Origin: Chloroflexota bacterium
Lineage (GTDB): Bacteria; Chloroflexota; Limnocylindria; Limnocylindrales; CSP1-4
DNA: 15,957 bases
Direction: 5' to 3'
Assembly (NCBI GenBank): GCA_017881985.1
Contig: JADGQH010000044.1
Coordinates: 1 to 15,957, forward strand
The notes beneath the pieces were generated by a model. The model was not told the DNA's origin and did no database searches. It worked only from the letters and a program-made list of their open reading frames with translations. Both the position numbers and the translations under genes were made by a program. Shown here piece by piece: positions 1-5,774 of this stretch (position 1 is the first letter of the stretch; each line of letters opens with the position of its first letter).

Positions 1-196
1 TTATTTTCTAAAGCATCCGGGCTGTATATTCGGGGGATAGTCAAGGCTAAGCATCCTAAAACACATTATTTCGGGCTTGCGGGGGAGCCCGCCATCGCGA
101 ATATCGGATGTGCCGATGGGAATCGCGCGGGTCACGCTCGGACGGGCAGGCAAACCCGGGTTTGGCTGCATGCTCACGCTCGTGAGACCCGAGATG

Positions 197-211
197 ATCG
201 GCCGAGCCGAT
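197..211 (+). terminator. Possible small hairpin terminator
   Basis: ATCGGC and GCCGAT form a perfect 6-bp stem around a CGA loop, followed by ATTT. The stem is short and the T-run weak, and no gene ends just upstream inside the window, so this is only a candidate. Confidence 0.2.
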
Positions 212-421
212 ATTTCCGGCGCAGCTCGGCGTCTCTTGTCCGGGCCCGTGCTGTGCGGTGGCCGAGCTGCAACGGTCGGCTCGACCGCGTGTCGACGCCG
301 CCCCATGGACCGCGGCGCGCGTTCGCGAACGCTGCTCGGCTTGCGCGCATGCGCATGTGTTTTGCCCTCCGGACCCGGCTGATTGTGACAAAGGTCCCAT
401 CGGGGCCACGTTCGGGACGCG

Positions 422-427
422 TACCAT
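422..427 (+). promoter_or_regulatory. Possible -10 hexamer for a leaderless multicopper oxidase mRNA
   Basis: TACCAT lies 8 nt before the ATG at 436, and no Shine-Dalgarno sequence precedes that ATG. The spacing resembles the three clearer leaderless cases in this window (7 nt), but the hexamer fits the -10 consensus only at the conserved TA...T positions and no good -35 is visible. Confidence 0.3.
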
Positions 428-435
428 GCCGCCCC

Positions 436-1833
436 ATGGAGACGGTCACGCTGCAGGATTCCCAGTCCACGCCCGAAGGGAGCGCCGACGGCGGCACACC
501 CAGGAGCACGCCCGGCGGCCCGCCCGCAGGGCTCATCGATCTCGCCGTGACGCGCCGCGGATTCCTCCGTGGCGCCGCTCTCGCGGGCACCGGTCTTGTG
601 GCGGCCACCGTGGCTGCGTGTGCGCCCGCAGCGGGCCAGGCCTGGCAGTACGCCACGTCGAAGCCGCTGGCCAGCGGAAGCGCGGCGCCGGTCGCCTCGG
701 CCGCGGCCAGCGCCGCCGCGTCGGCGGCCCCGAGCATGAGCATGGCTCCGACGGCGGCCCCGAGCGCCGTGCCGTCCGCGTCGGCGATCGCGAATCTCCC
801 GCCGGGGTGGAGCGAGCACGACATCAACGCCCGCCAGGTCATCCGCCGCTACCTCGGCAAGATCGCGCCGGCCCTCAAGGGCGTCTACGGCGACGCCGCC
901 TTCGCCAAGCTCGCCGACATGCTGGCGGCAAGCGAGAACTACCCCGAGCTCACCGCGATCCCCGAGTTCGCCCAGGTCACCCAGGGCAACGAGCAGATCG
1001 CGCCCAAGATCGTCAACGGCGTGAAGGTCTTCGAGCTGACCATCGATGAGATCGACCACAAGATCGACGCCACGAAGGCGCCGCTCAAGGCCCTGGGCTA
1101 CAACAAGATCTGGCCCGGCCCCCAGCTGCGCGTGACCGAGGGCGACAAGGTCCAGGCGGTCTTCACGAACAACCTCAAGGAGACGACCGGCGTCCACTTC
1201 CACGGCATCGAGTTCGAGGACTTCTTCCAGGACGGCGTCCCGTTCGTCACCCAGAAGCCGATCGCGCCCGGCGAGACGTTCACCTACGAGTTCACCGCCA
1301 CCCCGCACGGCTCGATGATGTACCACTCCCACCACAACGCGACCGACCAGGTCGGGCGGGGGCTCCTCGCCGCGTTCATCGTCGACCCGAAGGATCCGGC
1401 CGAGAGCTACGCCAAGAAGTACGGGGTCACCCAGGAGTACACCTGGATCTCGAACGACACCGTCGGCGGATTCACGATCAACGGGCACGGGTTCCCGGCC
1501 GTGGTGCCGATCGTCGCCGCGAAGGGCGAGAAGGTCCTCGTCCGCTTCATGAACGAGGGAATCATGATGCACCCGTGGCACCTCCACGGGTACCGGATGC
1601 GCGTCGTCGCGCGCGACGGCGCCCGGCTGGGCACGGCCGAGTTCTTCGCCGACACGCTGGGCGTCAACCCCGGCGAGCGCTACGACGTCATCGTCGATGT
1701 CGACCGGCCGGGAGTGTGGGCGTTCCACTGCCACATCCTGCCGCACGTCGAAGGGACCGAGGGAATGTTCGGCATGGTCAACACCCTGATCGTCACGCCG
1801 ACCAAGGTGGACCTGACGCCGCTCCTGACGTAG
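436..1833 (+). CDS. Tat-exported multicopper oxidase (laccase-like), probable lipoprotein
   Basis: This 465-residue protein is a two-cupredoxin multicopper oxidase that should oxidise metal ions or phenolic substrates and reduce O2 to water outside the membrane. The N-terminus has a Tat motif (TRRGFLRG, RR at 40-41), a hydrophobic stretch and a lipobox-like VAAC with Cys62, so it is probably lipid-anchored. An Ala/Ser/Pro linker (about 65-118) precedes the catalytic part. All four copper motifs are visible: HFHG (254-257), HSH (297-299), HPWHLHG (379-385) and HCHILPH (431-437) with the type 1 Cys432 and Met444 or Met447 as candidate axial ligand. The type 1 site is only in the second domain, as in type B two-domain laccases. 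I chose ATG 436 because it places the Tat signal about 39 residues in; the frame extends upstream to 253 but that part looks non-coding. UspA follows 43 bp downstream. The true substrate cannot be told from sequence, and a nitrite reductase-like relative is an alternative. Confidence 0.9.
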   Translation: METVTLQDSQSTPEGSADGGTPRSTPGGPPAGLIDLAVTRRGFLRGAALAGTGLVAATVAACAPAAGQAWQYATSKPLASGSAAPVASAAASAAASAAPSMSMAPTAAPSAVPSASAIANLPPGWSEHDINARQVIRRYLGKIAPALKGVYGDAAFAKLADMLAASENYPELTAIPEFAQVTQGNEQIAPKIVNGVKVFELTIDEIDHKIDATKAPLKALGYNKIWPGPQLRVTEGDKVQAVFTNNLKETTGVHFHGIEFEDFFQDGVPFVTQKPIAPGETFTYEFTATPHGSMMYHSHHNATDQVGRGLLAAFIVDPKDPAESYAKKYGVTQEYTWISNDTVGGFTINGHGFPAVVPIVAAKGEKVLVRFMNEGIMMHPWHLHGYRMRVVARDGARLGTAEFFADTLGVNPGERYDVIVDVDRPGVWAFHCHILPHVEGTEGMFGMVNTLIVTPTKVDLTPLLT

Positions 1834-1876
1834 GCGCCGCTCCGCGGCGCAGCACCGAAGACGGGACAACCTGACC

Positions 1877-2293
1877 ATGGCGCACATCGAGACGATCCTC
1901 CTCGCCACCGATGCCTCGCGGGCGTCGGAAGCCGCCGAGGAGCAGGCGATCGAGCTCGCCGCCCGGCTCGGTAGCCGGCTGGTCGTCGTCTCCGCGATCT
2001 CCGGGTCGCCTGAGGTCCGATCCGGCCGCCTGGTCGCCGTGGAGGGCGTCGTCCAACGAGCGCGCGCCGGTGGTGCGAGCGCGGAGGGCCTGACCTGGGA
2101 CGGTGATGCCGGCGAGTCGATCGTCGAGGCGGCGGCGGCAGAGCACGCCGACCTGATCGTCGTGGGGACGCACGAGCGCGGCACCGTCGGGCGCCTCTTC
2201 CTGGGCAGCGTCTCGGATCACGTGGTCCGACATGCCGGGTGCCCGGTCATGGTGGTGCGGCCGACCCACGTGCTCTCGGGCTCGTCGAGCTGA
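1877..2293 (+). CDS. Universal stress protein, UspA family
   Basis: This is a single-domain, 138-residue UspA-type protein. It opens with the usual beta-strand and Asp (ILLATDAS, residues 7-14) and ends with the nucleotide-binding loop GTHERGTVGRLFLGS (97-111) followed by the family strand CPVMVVRP (122-129). The loop has Glu at position 100 where the G-x2-G form of the ATP-binding motif has Gly; G105, G110 and S111 are kept, so ATP binding is plausible but not assured. Such proteins are cytoplasmic and usually rise under stress or growth arrest. It lies 43 bp after the multicopper oxidase on the same strand and is probably co-transcribed with it. No strong Shine-Dalgarno is seen before the ATG. 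Confidence 0.9.
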   Translation: MAHIETILLATDASRASEAAEEQAIELAARLGSRLVVVSAISGSPEVRSGRLVAVEGVVQRARAGGASAEGLTWDGDAGESIVEAAAAEHADLIVVGTHERGTVGRLFLGSVSDHVVRHAGCPVMVVRPTHVLSGSSS

Positions 2294-2298
2294 CCCGG

Positions 2299-2316
2299 GG
2301 CCGCATGTGTGCGGCC
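2299..2316 (+). terminator. Hairpin after the UspA gene, candidate terminator
   Basis: GGCCGCA and TGCGGCC form a perfect 7-bp stem with a TGTG loop, starting 6 bp after the UspA stop codon. No T-run follows, so it is either a non-canonical terminator or an mRNA 3' end stabiliser. Confidence 0.4.
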
Positions 2317-2504
2317 GCCCGGCCGGTGCTGGCGTTCGCGACCGCCGAGCTGGGGGCTGGCGCTCGCGGGCGCGTCCGTCCGACGACTCCGGCCCGCGAT
2401 CCCGCCCAAGGCTGGGCACGCCGGGCTGGGGCCGCGCCCCGTGTGCGATCCCGATCCTCGTCGCTCGGCGGAGCACGCGGACCGAACGACGCTACACGGC
2501 GGGC

Positions 2505-2527
2505 GCTCCCTGGCCGGGTCCGGGAGC
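2505..2527 (-). terminator. Hairpin downstream of the CoA-transferase beta gene, candidate terminator
   Basis: GCTCCC (2505-2510) and GGGAGC (2522-2527) pair, with a further GG/CC after a one-base bulge, leaving a 6-nt loop. It lies about 20 bp after the stop of the leftward CoA-transferase beta gene. There is no T-run, and such stems are frequent at this GC content. Confidence 0.25.
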
Positions 2528-2547
2528 TTGTGGGCGCGCCCCGCACC

Positions 2548-3369
2548 CTACCTGGTGTACATCCCCTCCGGGTCGAGCTCCTCGCGGATGAGCCGGAGCT
2601 CCTCCGGTGTGGGCGCCGGCGTCGGGGCGAGCGACGGAGAGATGTGCGGCTCCCATCCGAGCGTCGCGCGAACCTCGTCGAGGGTCGCCCCGGGGTGGAG
2701 GAAGTCGAGGCGCATCTCGCCGGTCTCGTCGAAGTGCCAGATCCCGAGGTCCGTGACCACGACGGATGGACCGCTGCCCAGCCAGCCCTGCTCGCGCCGG
2801 ATCCGTTCCGACTTCTCGGCGCCGCCGAGGTTCCCGGGCGAGGTCCGGAAGTCGATCCGCTCGACGAAGGAGCGTGCCGACTGCCGCATGATCACGAAGA
2901 TCTGGCGCGCATTGATCGCGATCTCACAGGCGCCGCCCGACCCGGGGAGCCGGGTCTTCGGGTGCGCGTACTCGCCGATGACGGTCGTGTTGATGTTCCC
3001 GAAGCGGTCGATCTGGGCCGCGCCCAGGAAGCCGACGTCGATCAGCCCGCCCTGCAGGTAGTAGGCAAAGAGCTCCCACATGCTGGTGACCGCCGTCGCG
3101 CCGGTGACGATCGTGGGGTCGCCGATCGAGAGCGGCAGTCGCGCCGGGCGTGCGCCGAACACGCCTGCCTCGTAGACGAGCTCCATGTCGGGAGCGACCG
3201 TGCGCTTGGCGAGGTTCACGGCGATGTTCGGGAGGCCGACGCCGACGAAGCAGACGCGCTGCCCGGCAAGCTCGCGGGCAGCCGCCACGATCATCATCTC
3301 GGACTTCGAGAACTGGGCCGGGCTCGTGGCCGCGCGCGTGGGACCGTCTCCGGGGCGCTCGGCAGCCAT
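2548..3369 (-). CDS. Family I CoA-transferase, subunit beta (glutaconate/3-oxoacid type)
   Basis: This 273-residue protein is the beta subunit of a family I (glutaconate CoA-transferase-like) enzyme, which moves CoA from a donor thioester to a carboxylic acid through a glutamyl-CoA intermediate. The family context is clear in CFVGVGLPNIAVNLAKR (40-56), ELVYEAGVFGA (63-73) and the stretch from about 102 to 133 ending GNINTTVIGEYA. Glu67 in the YEAG motif is the expected catalytic glutamate, so a CoA-transferase is favoured over the related IpdAB-type ring-cleaving hydrolases that lack it. Its ATG overlaps the stop of the alpha gene by one base (TGATG), which points to translational coupling and equal synthesis of the two subunits. 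It is the last gene of the aminotransferase operon and faces UspA. The acyl substrate cannot be read from sequence. Confidence 0.88.
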   Translation of the reverse strand: MAAERPGDGPTRAATSPAQFSKSEMMIVAAARELAGQRVCFVGVGLPNIAVNLAKRTVAPDMELVYEAGVFGARPARLPLSIGDPTIVTGATAVTSMWELFAYYLQGGLIDVGFLGAAQIDRFGNINTTVIGEYAHPKTRLPGSGGACEIAINARQIFVIMRQSARSFVERIDFRTSPGNLGGAEKSERIRREQGWLGSGPSVVVTDLGIWHFDETGEMRLDFLHPGATLDEVRATLGWEPHISPSLAPTPAPTPEELRLIREELDPEGMYTR

Positions 3370-4289
3370 CAGCGGTACTCCCCGTAGTCGACCACGCCGG
3401 ACGGGGCGGAGCCGCTCGGCAGGAGTGAGCGCAGCCGCTCCGGGCCGAGCTTCTCCGCGTACGCCGCGCGGCCATCGAGGTCGTAGACCCAGTCACGCAG
3501 CCACTGCTCGGTGGCAGCGGGATCCCGGCTGATGGGGTCCCAGTCGCGGTAGAAGCGGTTGTCGCGGTCGTAGCGGCCCTGGACATAGGACGGATGCGCG
3601 CCCCACGGCTCGACCACCACCGCATCGACCACGATCCCGGGGACGATCGTCCGGTTCGGGTCGGCCCGGATGACGGCCTCGTCAACGAGCTCCTCGACCA
3701 CCACGATCACGCGCTCGGCCGCGAAGGCGGCCTCCTTCTGGCAGCCGAGGAGGCCCCAGACCTGCGTGTTACCGGCCGCGTCGGAGCGCTGCGCGTGGAT
3801 CACGGTGACGTCCGGCTTGAGGGGTGGCACCGCGTAGACCATCCCGTCGCCGTACGGGCTCTCGATCGGCCGGATAAGCGGGTTCGCGACGGGCAGGTCC
3901 GTCTCGAAGTACGAGCGGAGCGGCATGAAGGGGAGGTTCGCCGCCCCCGCCGCGTAGCGCGCAACCATCCCGAAGTGGCTGTACTCCTCGAGCTCCAGCG
4001 ACGTGTCGGCGCCCTCCGTTACCCGCCGGATCGCGTTCAGGCCGCCGACCCCGGGATTGCCGAGCCAGCTGAAGATGAGCTTGCGCGCGACGCCCGCCGC
4101 GACCATCTGGTCGTAGATGACGTCGGGCGTCATCCGCGCGAGCACGAGGTCGCGCCGGCCCTGCCGGATGATCTCGTGCCCCGCCGCGAAGCTGATGAGG
4201 TGGGTGAAGCCCTCGATGGCGACGGTGTCGCCGTCGCGCACGAGGTCGGCGACCGCGTCGCGCATCGTGGCGACCTTCGAGCCGGACAT
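3369..4289 (-). CDS. Family I CoA-transferase, subunit alpha (glutaconate CoA-transferase A-like)
   Basis: This 306-residue protein is the alpha partner of the beta subunit encoded just after it. Near the N-terminus it has the family's GDTVAIEGFTHLISFAAGHEI segment in two parts (20-30 and 31-40), and further on a Gly-rich segment around NPGVGGLNAIRR (78-89). The region V-T-V-I-H-A-Q-R-S-D-A-x-G-N and the downstream EELV are also typical of glutaconate/3-oxoacid CoA-transferase alpha chains. I chose ATG 4289 because it follows a GAGG-containing ribosome site and gives a normal family length; the open frame runs far upstream inside the aminotransferase gene, but only as a shadow. The gene starts 8 bp after the aminotransferase stop and ends in a one-base overlap with the beta subunit. 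The pair would activate the acid produced by the upstream amino acid pathway; this is inferred from context. Confidence 0.87.
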   Translation of the reverse strand: MSGSKVATMRDAVADLVRDGDTVAIEGFTHLISFAAGHEIIRQGRRDLVLARMTPDVIYDQMVAAGVARKLIFSWLGNPGVGGLNAIRRVTEGADTSLELEEYSHFGMVARYAAGAANLPFMPLRSYFETDLPVANPLIRPIESPYGDGMVYAVPPLKPDVTVIHAQRSDAAGNTQVWGLLGCQKEAAFAAERVIVVVEELVDEAVIRADPNRTIVPGIVVDAVVVEPWGAHPSYVQGRYDRDNRFYRDWDPISRDPAATEQWLRDWVYDLDGRAAYAEKLGPERLRSLLPSGSAPSGVVDYGEYR

Positions 4290-4297
4290 GGCTGGCC

Positions 4298-5623
4298 TCA
4301 GTGGCCGGCGACCGCGGCGACGGCCTCTGCGAAGACGCGACAGCCGGTGGCGATCTCCAGCTCGGTGACCACGAGCGGCGGCGACATCCGGATGACGTCG
4401 TCCCCGGCGGTGAGAACCATCAAACCGCGCTGGAACGCCGCATGCTCGACGGCGGCGGCCGTGGCACCCGAGTCGAATTGGACGCCGATGAGGAGGCCCT
4501 TGCCCCGGACCTCCCGGACGCGATCCGGGTAGGCGGCCACGAGCGGCCCGAGCGCCGCCTGCATCTGCTCGCCGCGGGCCGTCGCGTTGTCGATCAGGCC
4601 CTCCTCGAGCAGGCCGATCGTGGCGAGCGCTGCAGCGCAGCTGACCGGGTTCCCGCCGAACGTCGAGCCGTGCGCGCCGGCCGCCCAGGTCATCAGGTGC
4701 TCCTTGGCGATCATGGCGCCGATCGGCATCCCCGAGGCGAGGCCCTTGGCCGTCAGGACCACGTCCGGCTCGACGTCCCAGTGCTGGATGGCCCACATCC
4801 GGCCGGTCCGGCCCATGCCGCTCTGCACCTCGTCCGCGACGAGGAGAATGCCGTGCTGGTCGCAGATCCTGCGCAGCCGCGGGAGGAACTCCGCATCGGG
4901 GACCTGGATCCCGCCCTCGCCCTGGATCGGCTCGACGACGATCGCCGCAACCTCGTTCGCCGGCACCAGGCGGTGGAAGACGCGCTGCTCCAGCTCGTCG
5001 AGGCCGGCCGACCCGAACGGCACGTGGTAGATGCCCGGCAGCATCGGGCCGAAATGCGCGTGGTACTTCGCCTTGGAGGCGGTGAGGCTGACGCTCCCGA
5101 ACGTGCGTCCGTGGAAGGCGCCCAGGAAGCCCACGATGTACTGGCGCCCGGTGGCGTAGCGGGCCAGCTTGAGGGCTGCCTCCACGACCTCGGTGCCGGA
5201 GTTCCCCAGGAAGACGCGGGTTGAGCCGTGCATCGGCGCGATCCGCTCCAGCTCGGCCGCGAGGTGGGCGTAGATCGGCAGGTAGAAGTCGGACGCGCTG
5301 TAGTGGAGGAGCTGCGCCGCCTGCTCCTGGATCGCCGCCACGACCCGGGGGTGACAGTGCCCGGTGACGTTGACCGCGATTCCCGCACAGAAGTCGAGGA
5401 AGCGGTTCCCGTCGATGTCCTCGATCGTTGACCCCAGGCCACGGACGGGAACGATCGGGTAAGCGCGCGGCAGCGACGGCGAGGTGTAGCGCTCGTCGAA
5501 CGCGATGTGCTCGCGCGCCTTCGGACCGGGAAGCTCGGTCACGAGGTGCGGCGCGTCGAAGCTGAAGGCCGGGTCGGCTGTGACGTCGGCCTTCGTGTCA
5601 TCGCGGACTGCCGCGTGGCTCAT
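4298..5623 (-). CDS. Class III PLP-dependent omega-aminotransferase (4-aminobutyrate/ornithine type)
   Basis: This 441-residue cytoplasmic enzyme belongs to the class III (fold type I) aminotransferases, which move an omega-amino group to 2-oxoglutarate and leave a semialdehyde. Visible family features are the phosphate-binding NSGTEVVEAALKLAR (141-155), FHGRT (170-174), the PLP-ring aspartate in VADEVQSGMGRTG (262-274, Asp264), the Schiff-base lysine in LTAKGLASGMPIGA (290-303, Lys293) and HGSTFGGNPVSCAA (318-331). The overall form is that of the 4-aminobutyrate / acetylornithine-family enzymes common in archaea, Thermus and Chloroflexota; some archaeal relatives are ornithine aminotransferases or amino acid racemases, so the exact substrate is open. 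ATG 5623 has a good Shine-Dalgarno (GGGAGG, 6 nt spacing). It heads the operon with the two CoA-transferase genes (8 bp to the next). Two short inverted repeats upstream suggest regulation by a DNA-binding protein. Confidence 0.87.
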   Translation of the reverse strand: MSHAAVRDDTKADVTADPAFSFDAPHLVTELPGPKAREHIAFDERYTSPSLPRAYPIVPVRGLGSTIEDIDGNRFLDFCAGIAVNVTGHCHPRVVAAIQEQAAQLLHYSASDFYLPIYAHLAAELERIAPMHGSTRVFLGNSGTEVVEAALKLARYATGRQYIVGFLGAFHGRTFGSVSLTASKAKYHAHFGPMLPGIYHVPFGSAGLDELEQRVFHRLVPANEVAAIVVEPIQGEGGIQVPDAEFLPRLRRICDQHGILLVADEVQSGMGRTGRMWAIQHWDVEPDVVLTAKGLASGMPIGAMIAKEHLMTWAAGAHGSTFGGNPVSCAAALATIGLLEEGLIDNATARGEQMQAALGPLVAAYPDRVREVRGKGLLIGVQFDSGATAAAVEHAAFQRGLMVLTAGDDVIRMSPPLVVTELEIATGCRVFAEAVAAVAGH

Positions 5624-5681
5624 GGAGCACCTCCCGGGAACGAGCGAGCCGCGACGCGTGGGCACGCGGCGAGGCCGGAAC

Positions 5682-5696
5682 GCATAGAAACTATGC
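5682..5696. promoter_or_regulatory. Inverted repeat GCATAG-AAA-CTATGC, candidate operator of the aminotransferase operon
   Basis: A perfect 6-bp inverted repeat with an AAA spacer lies 59 bp upstream of the aminotransferase start. It is strikingly AT-rich for this genome. Its centre (5689) is 21 bp, two helical turns, from that of a second inverted repeat at 5704-5716. It would lie just downstream of a start site set by the TATACT hexamer, a usual place for a repressor. Confidence 0.4.
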
Positions 5697-5703
5697 AGAC
5701 TGG

Positions 5704-5717
5704 ATACTGCGAGTATA
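5704..5717 (-). promoter_or_regulatory. Candidate -10 TATACT within a second inverted repeat (ATACT-GCG-AGTAT)
   Basis: On the minus strand TATACT (5717 to 5712) matches a -10 hexamer well and would give a leader of roughly 80 nt for the aminotransferase operon. The same bases form one arm of ATACT-GCG-AGTAT (5704-5716), so a protein bound here would cover the -10 element. No convincing -35 is seen at 16-18 bp. Confidence 0.4.
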
Positions 5718-5740
5718 CCCGGGCAGGGCCCGCGAACGCG

Positions 5741-5773
5741 GCCATCCGGCGCGCCCCGGGCGCGCCGGATGGC
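5741..5773 (-). terminator. Perfect 16-bp inverted repeat after the aldehyde dehydrogenase gene
   Basis: GCCATCCGGCGCGCCC (5741-5756) and its exact reverse complement (5758-5773) are separated by one base, so a hairpin with about 14 bp of very GC-rich stem can form. It begins one base after the aldehyde dehydrogenase stop codon, a usual position for a terminator, but no U-tract follows. It probably ends or attenuates transcription before the aminotransferase operon. Confidence 0.6.
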
Positions 5774-5774
5774 G

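Larger units (their letters stand above)
1..435. other. Intergenic region upstream of the multicopper oxidase, no convincing gene
   Basis: I find no gene here that resembles a known protein; open frames on both strands have the Arg/Ala/Pro-rich composition of GC-rich shadows. The first 60 bases are clearly AT-richer than the rest of the window, hold a TATATT hexamer (25-30) and an 8-base direct repeat AAGCATCC (11-18 and 49-56), and may be the control region of a gene beyond the left edge. Hairpins that can be read directly are at 72-91 (6-bp stem), 103-117 (5-bp stem), 173-186 (6-bp stem, 2-nt loop) and 197-211 (ATCGGC/GCCGAT, 3-nt loop, followed by ATTT). Perfect palindromes lie at 319-332 and 345-354. 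Confidence 0.5.

Noticed and set aside
1..2184. A 727-codon open frame on the minus strand across the multicopper oxidase and UspA genes
   Set aside because: It is an antisense shadow caused by high GC content. The translation has a skewed Arg/Gly/Asp/Val composition and no family motif, while the plus strand has two well-defined proteins.
2239..3387. A 382-codon plus-strand frame antisense to the CoA-transferase beta gene
   Set aside because: It is the complement of a clear family I CoA-transferase subunit; the translation has no motif and is rich in Arg and Asp as expected for a shadow.
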